Shown here piece by piece: positions 1 through 7,239 of a stretch of DNA of 17,083 nt (positions are counted from its first letter, which is position 1; each line of letters starts with the position of its first letter). Source of the stretch: an uncultured Oscillospiraceae bacterium (GTDB lineage Bacteria > Bacillota > Clostridia > Oscillospirales > Oscillospiraceae); contig CALWVX010000017.1 in the NCBI GenBank assembly GCA_944385065.1, positions 1 through 17,083 of the forward strand. Direction: 5' to 3'. The translations under genes and the position numbers were made by a program. The notes beneath the pieces were generated by a model. That model made no database searches, had not been told where the DNA came from, and saw only the letters and a program-made list of their open reading frames with translations.

Positions 1-1545
1 GTTATCCTGCTGGTGGACGCCGCCGAGGGCCCCATGCCTCAGACCCGCTTTGTGCTGTCCAAGGCCCTGGAGCTGGGTCACCGGGTGATCGTGGTGGTGA
101 ACAAGATCGACCGTCCCGACCAGCGGGTGTACGAGGTCATCGACGAGGTGCTGGAGCTGCTCATGGACCTGAACGCCACCGACGAGCAGCTGGACTCCCC
201 CATGCTGTTCTGCTCCGGCCGCCAGGGCACCGCCTCCGTCCAGCCCGACGAGGCGGGCAGCGACTTGAAGCCCCTGTTCGACACCATCCTGGAGTATATC
301 CCCGCCCCCGAGGCGGATGTGGACGCCCCCTTCCAGATGCTGGTCTCCTCCATCGACTACAACGAGTTTGTGGGCCGCATCGCCATCGGCCGTATCGAGC
401 GTGGCGTGATCAAGCAGAACCAGGAGATCGCCGTGTGCAACTACCACGATCCGGACGCCGCCCCCAAGAAGGCCAAGGCCACCGCCCTCTATGAGTTCGA
501 CGGTCTGGCCAAGGTCCCCGTCCAGGAGGCCACCGCCGGCAACATCATCGCCATGAGCGGCATCGGCGACGTGACCATCGGCGACACCATCTGCGCCCCC
601 GACTGTGTGGAGCCCATCGAGTTCGTCAAGATCTCCGCCCCCACCATCGAGATGACCTTCTCCGTCAACGACTCCCCCTTCGCCGGGCGGGAGGGCAAGT
701 TCGTCACCAGCCGCCAGCTCCGGGACCGGCTGTTCCGGGAGACCCTGAAGGACGTGTCCCTGAAGGTGTCCGAGGTGGAGAACTCCACCGACTCCTTCAA
801 CGTGGCCGGCCGGGGCGAGATGTCCCTGTCCATCCTCATGGAGACCATGCGCCGGGAGGGCTATGAGTTCCAGGTGTCTCCCCCCCGGGTGCTCTACCAG
901 GAGATCGACGGGGTGAAGTGTGAGCCCATGGAGCGGCTGGTGGCCGACGTGCCCAACGATTACACGGGGGCGGTCATCAACAAGCTCCAGTCCCGGCGTG
1001 GCGACCTGCAGAACATGACGCCTGTGGGCAGCCGCACCAAGCTGGAGTTCATGGTCCCCTCCCGGGGCCTGTTCGGCTATCGCAATGAGTTTTTGACCGA
1101 TACCAAGGGCGAGGGCATCATGGCCTCTGTCTTTGACCACTACGAGCCCATGAAGGGCGAGATTCAGCGCCGGTCCACCGGTTCTCTGGTTGCCTTCGAG
1201 ACCGGCGAGGCGGTGACCTACGGCCTGTTCAACGCTCAGGAGCGGGGCACCCTGTTCATCGGCCCGGGCACCCCGGTGTACGCCGGTATGATCGTGGGCG
1301 AGACCCCCAAGGCGGAGGACATTACGGTCAACGTGTGCAAGAAGAAGCAGCTGACCAACATGCGGGCCTCCGGCTCGGACGAGGCCCTGCGTCTGACCAC
1401 CCCCAAGCAGATGTCCCTGGAGCAGTGCCTGGAGTTCCTGGCCGATGACGAGCTGCTGGAGTGCACCCCGGAGAACCTGCGCCTGCGCAAGCGGCTCCTG
1501 GACCACGGCGACCGGATGCGAGAGGCGTCCAAGAAGAAGGGCTGA
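1..1545 (+). CDS. typA: Translational GTPase TypA/BipA (5' end outside window)
   Basis: Ribosome-binding GTPase of the EF-G/LepA superfamily that acts in 50S assembly and stress or cold adaptation. The reading frame is open from base 1 and gives 514 residues. The family is about 605-615 residues, so roughly 95 N-terminal residues (P-loop, switch I and DTPGH) lie off the left edge. Visible are the end of the G domain (VDAAEGPMPQT, then G4 NKID), a beta-barrel domain II, EF-G-like domains III and V (GRGEMSLSILMETMRREGYE; SRGLFGYRNEFLTDTKGEG), and the BipA-specific C-terminal domain with LTNMRASGSDEALRL and SLEQCLEFLADDELLECTPE. The usual G5 SA motif reads SGRQG. A hairpin terminator follows 36 bp after the stop. 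Identification rests on the C-terminal signature and is very secure. Confidence 0.97.
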   Translation, partial: VILLVDAAEGPMPQTRFVLSKALELGHRVIVVVNKIDRPDQRVYEVIDEVLELLMDLNATDEQLDSPMLFCSGRQGTASVQPDEAGSDLKPLFDTILEYIPAPEADVDAPFQMLVSSIDYNEFVGRIAIGRIERGVIKQNQEIAVCNYHDPDAAPKKAKATALYEFDGLAKVPVQEATAGNIIAMSGIGDVTIGDTICAPDCVEPIEFVKISAPTIEMTFSVNDSPFAGREGKFVTSRQLRDRLFRETLKDVSLKVSEVENSTDSFNVAGRGEMSLSILMETMRREGYEFQVSPPRVLYQEIDGVKCEPMERLVADVPNDYTGAVINKLQSRRGDLQNMTPVGSRTKLEFMVPSRGLFGYRNEFLTDTKGEGIMASVFDHYEPMKGEIQRRSTGSLVAFETGEAVTYGLFNAQERGTLFIGPGTPVYAGMIVGETPKAEDITVNVCKKKQLTNMRASGSDEALRLTTPKQMSLEQCLEFLADDELLECTPENLRLRKRLLDHGDRMREASKKKG

Positions 1546-1580
1546 ATGCGGTCAGAAGCGGCCGAAAACTCGTCAAATTA

Positions 1581-1626
1581 AAAACGTCTGGTATTCTATT
1601 GAAAGTAGAATACCAGACGTTTTGAC
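1581..1626. terminator. Hairpin terminator between typA and pncB
   Basis: A perfect 18-bp inverted repeat (1581-1598 with 1606-1623) surrounds a 7-nt loop. The outer pairs are AAAA/TTTT, so it can work as an intrinsic terminator in either direction. It lies 36 bp after the typA stop and just before the pncB promoter, isolating the two genes. The stem is unusually long and AT-rich for this GC-rich window. Confidence 0.8.
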
Positions 1627-1644
1627 ATTTCCCGGGACATTGCC

Positions 1645-1673
1645 TTGCCTTTTTGGGCGGCGAAGGGTATAAT
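1645..1673 (+). promoter_or_regulatory. Sigma-A-type promoter for pncB
   Basis: TTGCCT (1645-1650), a 17-bp spacer, then a consensus TATAAT (1668-1673). The predicted start of transcription near 1680 leaves a leader of about 40 nt before the pncB ATG. Confidence 0.7.
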
Positions 1674-1721
1674 AAATAGAACTATGACAGGGGCTTTTGC
1701 CTCTTAAAGGGGACTTTTGCC

Positions 1722-3170
1722 ATGAAAGCAAAAACCAATCTGACCATGCTGTGCGACTTCTATGAGCTGACGATGGCCAACGGCTATTTTCAGACCGGTC
1801 TGAAGGACCGAATCTGTTATTTTGATGTGTTCTACCGCTCGGTTCCCGATCAGGGGGGATTCTCCATTGCCGCCGGACTGGCCCAGGTGGTGGAGTATAT
1901 CCAGGAGCTGAATTTTGACGAGGAGGATCTGGCCTATCTCCGGAGCAAGGGCTGTTTCCGGGAGGAGTTTCTGGAGTTTCTGCGCACCTTCCGGTTTACC
2001 GGAGACATCTGGGCGGTGCCGGAGGGCACGCCTGTCTTTCCGGGAGAGCCGCTGCTCACCGTCCGGGCGCCGGCCATCCAGGCCCAGTTCATCGAGACGT
2101 TTCTGCTGCTCACCCTGAACCACCAGAGTCTGATCGCCACCAAGTCCAACCGGATTGTCCGGGCCGCCGAAGGGCGTCCGGTGGCCGAGTTTGGTTCCCG
2201 TCGGGCCCAGGGCTCCGACGGGGCCCTGCTGGGCGCCCGGGCCAGCTATATCGCCGGCTGTTCCGCCACCGCCTGTACCATGGCGGATCAGCGGTACGGC
2301 TCCCCCGCCACCGGCACCATGGCCCACTCCTGGGTGCAGATGTTCCCCGACGAATATACCGCGTTCAAGACTTACTGCGAACTCTATCCGGATAACGCCA
2401 CGCTGCTGGTGGATACCTATAATGTGCTCAAGTCGGGTGTGCCCAACGCCATCCGGGCTTTTCAGGAGGTCCTTCTCCCCCGGGGCATCACCAAGTGCGG
2501 CATCCGCCTGGACAGCGGCGACCTGACCTATCTGTCCCGGAAGGCCCGGGAGATGCTGGATGCGGCCGGTCTGACCGAGTGCAAGATTGTGGCCTCCAAC
2601 GCCCTGGACGAGTATATTATCCGGGATTTGGTGCGGCAGGGGGCCCGGATTGACTCCTTCGGCGTGGGCGAGAGGCTGATCACCTCCCGCAGCGAGCCGG
2701 TGTTCGGCGGCGTCTACAAGCTGGCCGCCATCGAGGACGACCAGGGAAACATCATTCCCAAGATCAAGATCAGCGAGAACCCCTCCAAAATCACCACGCC
2801 CCACTTCAAGAAGGTGTACCGCATCTTCTCCAAGGACTCCGGCAAGGCAGAGGCCGACCTGATCTGCCTCCACGACGAGCAGTTTGATTTCTCTCAGCCT
2901 CTGGAGCTGTTCGACCCGGACGCCACCTGGAAGCGGAAGGTGTTCACCAACATCGAAGCCCGGGAACTGCTGGTCCCCGTGTTCCAGGGGGGCGAGCTGG
3001 TCTATGAGGTGCCCGACCTCCAGGCCAGCCGGGCCTACTGCCAGCGGCAGGTGGACTCCCTGTGGGACGAGGTCAAGCGGTTTGAGAATCCCCACAACTA
3101 CTATGTGGACTTGTCCCAGAAGCTGTGGGACATCAAGCAGGACCTGCTGGTCAGCCACGAGATGAAATGA
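1722..3170 (+). CDS. pncB: Nicotinate phosphoribosyltransferase
   Basis: Cytosolic enzyme of the Preiss-Handler NAD salvage route: nicotinate + PRPP + ATP give nicotinate mononucleotide, diphosphate, ADP and phosphate. The 482 residues fit the Firmicutes-type family (about 480-490). Signatures include N-terminal TMLCDFYELTMANGYF, EFGSRRAQGSDGALLGARA, ATGTMAHSWVQMF (carrying the His that is phosphorylated in this family), IRLDSGDL for the phosphoribosyl site, and IVASNALDEYIIRDL followed by DSFGVGERLITS. The ATG at 1722 has AAAGGGG (1706-1712) 9 nt upstream. The gene is monocistronic between two terminators. Its co-substrate PRPP is made by prs in this window. The leader contains a partial duplication of the ribosome site (1689-1701 and 1708-1721). 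No NiaR- or NrtR-type operator was recognised. Confidence 0.96.
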   Translation: MKAKTNLTMLCDFYELTMANGYFQTGLKDRICYFDVFYRSVPDQGGFSIAAGLAQVVEYIQELNFDEEDLAYLRSKGCFREEFLEFLRTFRFTGDIWAVPEGTPVFPGEPLLTVRAPAIQAQFIETFLLLTLNHQSLIATKSNRIVRAAEGRPVAEFGSRRAQGSDGALLGARASYIAGCSATACTMADQRYGSPATGTMAHSWVQMFPDEYTAFKTYCELYPDNATLLVDTYNVLKSGVPNAIRAFQEVLLPRGITKCGIRLDSGDLTYLSRKAREMLDAAGLTECKIVASNALDEYIIRDLVRQGARIDSFGVGERLITSRSEPVFGGVYKLAAIEDDQGNIIPKIKISENPSKITTPHFKKVYRIFSKDSGKAEADLICLHDEQFDFSQPLELFDPDATWKRKVFTNIEARELLVPVFQGGELVYEVPDLQASRAYCQRQVDSLWDEVKRFENPHNYYVDLSQKLWDIKQDLLVSHEMK

Positions 3171-3200
3171 CGCCGGCGGCCCTGCCGCAGAGCCGAAAAA

Positions 3201-3240
3201 CAGCCGCTGCCCTTCATGGGGCAGCGGCTGAAATTTTATT
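3201..3240 (+). terminator. Intrinsic terminator of pncB
   Basis: A 12-bp GC-rich perfect stem (3201-3212 with 3219-3230), a 6-nt loop and a T-rich tail (AAATTTTATTT) lie 30 bp after the pncB stop. Confidence 0.85.
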
Positions 3241-3310
3241 TCAGGGAGCCCTGCTCCCCTTGGGCAGAGTCCGGGATTCATGCCTGCCGTTCCCCTGCCT
3301 GAAAATGGTG

Positions 3311-3344
3311 AAAACCGGGAGCACCAACGGTTGCTCCCGGTTTT
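3311..3344. terminator. Terminator of secG (bidirectional)
   Basis: A 13-bp perfect stem (3311-3323 with 3332-3344) and an 8-nt loop, with AAAA on one side and TTTT on the other. It starts 10 bp beyond the secG stop on the minus strand and also faces pncB read-through, so it separates convergent pncB and secG. Confidence 0.85.
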
Positions 3345-3354
3345 GAGTTCCGGA

Positions 3355-3591
3355 TCAGACAATGCAGAGCGCCAGGGTCAGCAGAATCCAGAGGACCGCC
3401 ACCCACTTGGTCATCTTGGCCAGCTTGGCGTCCACGCTCTTGGCCTTGTTTTTGGACAGGAAGGTGTCGGCACCGCCGGCGATGGCGCCGGACAGACCGG
3501 CGCTCTTGCCGGACTGGAGCATAACCACGGCGATAACGGCCAGGCCGAAGATGACCTGGATAACGGTGAGGACAAGATGCACAGTCTCCAT
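3355..3591 (-). CDS. secG: Preprotein translocase subunit SecG
   Basis: Small membrane subunit of the SecYEG channel, which aids SecA-driven export. The 78 residues match the family length. Two hydrophobic helices (about residues 3-25 and 58-77) flank the loop with the SecG signature VMLQSGKSAGLSGAIAGGADTF. The C-terminal helix WVAVLWILLTLALCIV is typical. The ATG at 3591 is preceded by GAAAGGA about 10 nt upstream. It is transcribed alone from a promoter shared back to back with the secreted hydrolase gene. In many Firmicutes secG precedes rnr-smpB; here a terminator follows instead. Confidence 0.95.
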   Translation of the reverse strand: METVHLVLTVIQVIFGLAVIAVVMLQSGKSAGLSGAIAGGADTFLSKNKAKSVDAKLAKMTKWVAVLWILLTLALCIV

Positions 3592-3669
3592 TGATTTTCG
3601 TTCCTTTCAAGGCCCCTCAAAGGGGTGTAATCTCTCCATGTGGGCAGCTGACGCCCGAAAGTACAAAAA

Positions 3670-3698
3670 ATTATACTATACTTTGGATGGAATTGCAA
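3670..3698 (-). promoter_or_regulatory. Promoter of secG
   Basis: On the minus strand TTGCAA (3693-3698), a 17-bp spacer and consensus TATAAT (3670-3675), followed by a leader of about 75 nt before the ATG. Confidence 0.65.
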
Positions 3699-3752
3699 GT
3701 ATTTAGGGAAATTTTTCTGACGGGAAAGCTTGGAATGAACTGGAAAGGAAGA

Positions 3753-3782
3753 TTGACACATCTGTTAAAACTGTGCTAAAAT
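3753..3782 (+). promoter_or_regulatory. Strong promoter of the secreted hydrolase gene
   Basis: Consensus TTGACA (3753-3758), an 18-bp spacer and TAAAAT (3777-3782), preceded by TG in the extended -10 position (3774-3775). The start of transcription should be near 3789, about 65 nt before the chosen ATG. Confidence 0.75.
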
Positions 3783-3855
3783 AAAGTGAAATTCTCGGTG
3801 GAAAATGATAAAATTTTCCGGAAGAATGAATGCAGTCCAGAGGAGGAATGTGAAC

Positions 3856-5988
3856 ATGCGGACAATTGGGAGAAAATTGGTCGGGCTTGGCCTGACCGCG
3901 GCCATGCTGATGTCCATGGGCAGCGCGGCGGCGGCCAACAGCGCGGTCACCATTGTGCTGGATGGGGAGACCATTCAGGCAGGGGCCTATGTGGACGGCA
4001 GCAGCCGGACACAGGTGCCGCTGGAGATGGGAGAGGCGCTGGGCCTGACGGTCAGCGTGGATGGAGAGACGGTCTCTGTGTCCCGGGAGGGGCAGGAGCT
4101 CACCCTTCAGGTGGGGCAGACCGTCGGCGACACCACTGTGGCCGAGGGCTATCTGCCTCTGGCCTATGTGGCGGAGTATTTCGGCTACGGCATCGTCTGG
4201 GAGGGACAGACCGGTACGGTGCGCCTGAGTACGCCGGAGGCCGCCCAGACGGTGACCAAGCTGCCCATGATGACCTACGCTGAGCTGGAGTCCCTTATGG
4301 AGCAGCAGGCGGCCAAGTACCGCACCAAGGACAACGTGGTCCCCATGCTGTGGCAGGGCCTGCTGGAGATGGACGTGACGGTGGGCGAGGAGACCCGCAC
4401 CGCCAAGCTCTATGTGCCGGAGGGGACGCCTCAGGGCGCCATGTTTGTGGTGATGAATGTGCCCGAGGGCGAGGACACCCTGACCTTTATGGAAGAGAGC
4501 GGCTGGATGGCCAAGGCGGATGAGGAGGGCCTGTGCCTGTTTGTGCTGGAGCCCAAGAGCGGCAGCTCCTGGGGAACCGCGCAGGAGGAGATGGACTATG
4601 TGAACGCCGCCGTGGCGGCCGCCCGGGCGGGCAAGTGGCTGCAGCCCGGCCCCAGCATCTATGTGGTGGGCTATGGCGAGGTGGGTTCCGACCTGCAGAA
4701 ATATGCCATGGAGAACCCCATTGCCGTGGCGGCCTCTGTGTTCCTGGACGCCAGCCAGATCGACGAGAGCTATCTCCAGACCAACGGCGACGTGTCCTTT
4801 GACACCGACACCAAGACCTACGGCGTCACCCGCAAGGAAGTTCCCGTGCCGGTCAAGGTTGTGGGAGATCTGTCCGGGCAGGCCGAGGGTGTGATCGCCT
4901 ATTGGCAGGCGGCGGCCCAGGACGAAAATGCTGTGGCCCGCTTTGCCCCCGAGGGGGAGGAGATCCTCCAGGCGGCGGTGGAGACCGACGGCCAGAGCTA
5001 TGACTATACTGCCCAGGCTACCACCGATATGATCTGGGACTTTATGGGTCAGTTCTACCGTTACGGCGGCGGCGTGCTCTCCAATGCCATCTCCTGGAAG
5101 GTGGACTATGAGGCCATGGGCGTGGAGTTCCGGAGCTATACCGACTCCCAGGGAATCGACCGGCAGTATCTGGTGTACATCCCCGAGGCCTACCGGGACA
5201 GCGAAGAGGCCCTGCCTGTGGTGGTAGCCTATCACGGCGCCTCCACCTCTATGCGCAACTACTTTGAGAATACCCTGTGGTACAAGATTGCCGACGAAGA
5301 GGGGATCATGCTGGTGTTCCCCGAGTCCACTCTGGTGCCTGTGCCCTCTACCCTGGGCGGCGGCGAGGCCAACCCCACCGCCTACCGGGCCCTGTGGCAG
5401 GTGGAGAATCCCGAGCTGCGGTACACCGATATTGTGTACGCGAATGATCTGCTGGATCAGCTCATCGCCAACTATCCCCAGGTGGACCAGAACCGGATTT
5501 ACTGCACCGGGCACTCCATGGGCTGCATGATGACCCATTATCTGGGCAGCGATGAGGTGTCTCACCGCTTTGCCGCCATGGGCGCCACCTCCGGCCCCCT
5601 GATGGCCAAGGAGGACACCGGCACGGAGATCGTCCCCATGTTTATGACCATGGCTCAGTACGATATGTGGAGTTATGACCTGCAGGAGGACGACACCATG
5701 ACCACCCAGGCGGTGGATATGTGGCTGATCCGGAACGGCCTGGCCACCGAGGAGACCGCCGCCGAGGTCCGCAAGACCGGGGCCACCGAGACCTATGTGG
5801 ACGGCCGCTACAACAACTCCGTGTGGGAGAACGACCAGGGGATCCCCCTGTTCCGCTACGCCTGGGTCACCGGGAAGGACCATGTGAACCTGCCCGCGGA
5901 GAACCAGCTGCTGTGGGATGAGTGGTTCAGCCAGTGGGAGATCAATGCGGACGGCGTGCGCAGCTATCAGGGCACGCCCATTCAGTAA
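3856..5988 (+). CDS. Secreted copper-amine-oxidase-N-domain / PHB-depolymerase-like esterase
   Basis: A 710-residue exported protein. The ATG at 3856 is chosen because AGGAGG (3841-3846) lies 9 nt upstream and a signal peptide starts there (MRTIGRKLVGLGLTAAMLM, cleavage near SAAAAN, residues 24-28). An upstream in-frame ATG at 3805 would bury the signal. Residues 31-125 resemble the Cu_amine_oxidN1 repeat of clostridial surface proteins. Residues about 180-300 look like a degenerate alpha/beta-hydrolase unit with GYGEVG (272-277) where GxSxG is expected. Residues about 415-690 form a second unit like poly-hydroxybutyrate depolymerase/LpqC esterases: YHGAS (oxyanion region, 459-463), GHSMG (nucleophile Ser554), a candidate acid around Asp603, and GKDHVNLP (His676). 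No sortase motif or C-terminal anchor is seen. The substrate is unknown; an ester bond in a polysaccharide, polyester or phenolic ester is plausible. Confidence 0.8.
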   Translation: MRTIGRKLVGLGLTAAMLMSMGSAAAANSAVTIVLDGETIQAGAYVDGSSRTQVPLEMGEALGLTVSVDGETVSVSREGQELTLQVGQTVGDTTVAEGYLPLAYVAEYFGYGIVWEGQTGTVRLSTPEAAQTVTKLPMMTYAELESLMEQQAAKYRTKDNVVPMLWQGLLEMDVTVGEETRTAKLYVPEGTPQGAMFVVMNVPEGEDTLTFMEESGWMAKADEEGLCLFVLEPKSGSSWGTAQEEMDYVNAAVAAARAGKWLQPGPSIYVVGYGEVGSDLQKYAMENPIAVAASVFLDASQIDESYLQTNGDVSFDTDTKTYGVTRKEVPVPVKVVGDLSGQAEGVIAYWQAAAQDENAVARFAPEGEEILQAAVETDGQSYDYTAQATTDMIWDFMGQFYRYGGGVLSNAISWKVDYEAMGVEFRSYTDSQGIDRQYLVYIPEAYRDSEEALPVVVAYHGASTSMRNYFENTLWYKIADEEGIMLVFPESTLVPVPSTLGGGEANPTAYRALWQVENPELRYTDIVYANDLLDQLIANYPQVDQNRIYCTGHSMGCMMTHYLGSDEVSHRFAAMGATSGPLMAKEDTGTEIVPMFMTMAQYDMWSYDLQEDDTMTTQAVDMWLIRNGLATEETAAEVRKTGATETYVDGRYNNSVWENDQGIPLFRYAWVTGKDHVNLPAENQLLWDEWFSQWEINADGVRSYQGTPIQ

Positions 5989-6009
5989 ACAATCGTTTCC
6001 ATCAGACAG

Positions 6010-6048
6010 CCGGCGGGCCGCCCTTTTTCAGGGCGGCCCGCCGGTTTT
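6010..6048 (+). terminator. Terminator of the secreted hydrolase gene
   Basis: A 15-bp perfect, very GC-rich stem (6010-6024 with 6030-6044), a 5-nt loop and TTTT, 21 bp after the stop. On the minus strand, after the MBL gene, the stem has no T-tract, so termination there is doubtful. Confidence 0.85.
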
Positions 6049-6067
6049 ATAGTTTCCTGCGTCCGGG

Positions 6068-6970
6068 TTACGGAGATATGTTCACCGGACCGTAGTAGGC
6101 GGTGCCGTTCCGGCAGGAGAGCACCAGATCCCCCCGGTCGGTGAGATACTCCACGAAAAAGCGGATGTTCCGCTCGAACTGGAGGGCCCGGCGGGGCTTG
6201 TGGGTGAACAGCTCATAGTGGATGCACACCGCCTCGCTGATCTGACTGATGGTCATGGGCCGGGGAATCAGCTCCAGGATCTCCCCCGCCCGGCGGCGGA
6301 TCAGGGCCTGATTCTCGTCAATGAGCCCGGACAGCTCCCGCCGGGAGCAAATTCCCCGGTGGGCCATGATATACTGGTCGCAGGTCAGCTCCCGCAGCTT
6401 TTCCCGGCTGGCCATGGCCATCTGGTGATTGAGATCATAGGGGAGCTTGGCGTTGAGCAGCTCATGGCTGAGCAGGGCGTCGGCGGTGTAGCACACCCCG
6501 TCAGGGGTGACGGTGCAGATATGGCCGGCGGAGTGGCCGGGGGTGTGGATAATTTCAAAGCCGGCGCCGCAGAAGGAGAAGGGGCCGTCCGCCTCGGGCA
6601 GAATCACGTCGGGGACGTGGACCATATGGGCGGCCCGCTGGGCGACCAGGTCGGGGGGCAGCGTGAGAAAGTAACACTTCAGCGTCAGCAGATTGGCGCA
6701 CATTCCCGCCTCCGGGGCGGTAAAAGCGATTTGGGTGCCGTATTTTTTTTGAAAATAGGCGTTGCTGGCGCAGTGATCAATGTGGGCGTGGGAGCACAGC
6801 ACCCCCGCCGGCGTCAGCCCCCGCCCCAGCAGAGCGGCCTCCAGCTCCTCCCGGTCCTCCGGCAGGCCGGTGTCCAGCAGCACGCAGCGGCTCTGGTCCA
6901 GCTGATAAAAGGGGATCAGCTCCATCCCCTCGGCCACCCAGGTATTTCCTTTTACTTGTGTCAGCTCCAT
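6068..6970 (-). CDS. Metallo-beta-lactamase-fold hydrolase
   Basis: A 300-residue cytosolic metallohydrolase of the glyoxalase II/LACTB2-like branch. Metal ligands are visible: SHAHIDH (HxHxDH, about residues 75-81), HTPGHSAGH (third His), YTADALL (bridging Asp) and MAHRG (last His). After the catalytic fold the C-terminal stretch about 220-290 (MTISQISEAVCIHYELFTHK... RNIRFFVEYLTDRGDLVL) looks like the winged-helix segment found in many such proteins. Start at 6970 is chosen for the GGGAGAG upstream; the frame extends 16 codons further but into the neighbouring gene. It is the last gene of an mnmG-led cluster, 10 bp after the small gene. The substrate cannot be read from sequence. Confidence 0.9.
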   Translation of the reverse strand: MELTQVKGNTWVAEGMELIPFYQLDQSRCVLLDTGLPEDREELEAALLGRGLTPAGVLCSHAHIDHCASNAYFQKKYGTQIAFTAPEAGMCANLLTLKCYFLTLPPDLVAQRAAHMVHVPDVILPEADGPFSFCGAGFEIIHTPGHSAGHICTVTPDGVCYTADALLSHELLNAKLPYDLNHQMAMASREKLRELTCDQYIMAHRGICSRRELSGLIDENQALIRRRAGEILELIPRPMTISQISEAVCIHYELFTHKPRRALQFERNIRFFVEYLTDRGDLVLSCRNGTAYYGPVNISP

Positions 6971-6980
6971 GGGCTCTCCC

Positions 6981-7223
6981 TCACTCCGCTTCGTTCCAGC
7001 GGACCGTGGCAAATCCATCTTCCCAGCCGACCTGGTCCACCGTCGTCTTATGGATCTCGAAACAACTCAGGGGGAGATCCCGAAATCCTTCCTTATCTTT
7101 TAAATGTTCAATCGCTTCCTGTGCGTTTGCTTCAGAGGAGAAAACGCCGATCAGCTTTTCCTCATCATGGATACCAAAATCATCCCTTAGCTCGTATACG
7201 TGCCATAGCATAAAAACATCCAT
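6981..7223 (-). CDS. Small DUF7336-like protein
   Basis: An 80-residue acidic soluble protein without signal or membrane segment. It begins MDVFMLWHVYEL and contains EEKLIGVFSSEANAQEAIEHLKDKEGFRD, then CFEIHKTTVDQVGWEDGF. This pattern (HVYEL, KLIGVYSS, AIERLK, GFRD) resembles the small proteins I know as DUF7336; the family name is from memory. The ATG at 7223 is chosen because GGAGGA (7230-7235) lies 6-7 nt upstream; a start at 7253 would overlap mnmG. Its ribosome site falls in the 16-bp gap after the mnmG stop, suggesting coupled translation. The codons are less GC-rich than those of its neighbours. Function is unknown. Confidence 0.75.
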   Translation of the reverse strand: MDVFMLWHVYELRDDFGIHDEEKLIGVFSSEANAQEAIEHLKDKEGFRDLPLSCFEIHKTTVDQVGWEDGFATVRWNEAE

Positions 7224-7239
7224 AGATGGTCCTCCAAGC

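Noticed and set aside
1622..1673. TTGACA at 1622-1627 as the -35 box of pncB
   Set aside because: It lies 40 bp from TATAAT and is part of the terminator stem; TTGCCT at 1645-1650 has the proper 17-bp spacing.
1704..3362. Long minus-strand frame (552 codons) opposite pncB
   Set aside because: It is the antisense of a clear pncB, is low-complexity in Gly/Leu/Gln/His and has no family signature; a GC-rich shadow frame.
3703..5883. Minus-strand frame of 726 codons opposite the secreted hydrolase
   Set aside because: Very His/Gly/Leu-rich with no domains, and it runs through the promoter region of a gene with signal peptide and catalytic motif on the plus strand.
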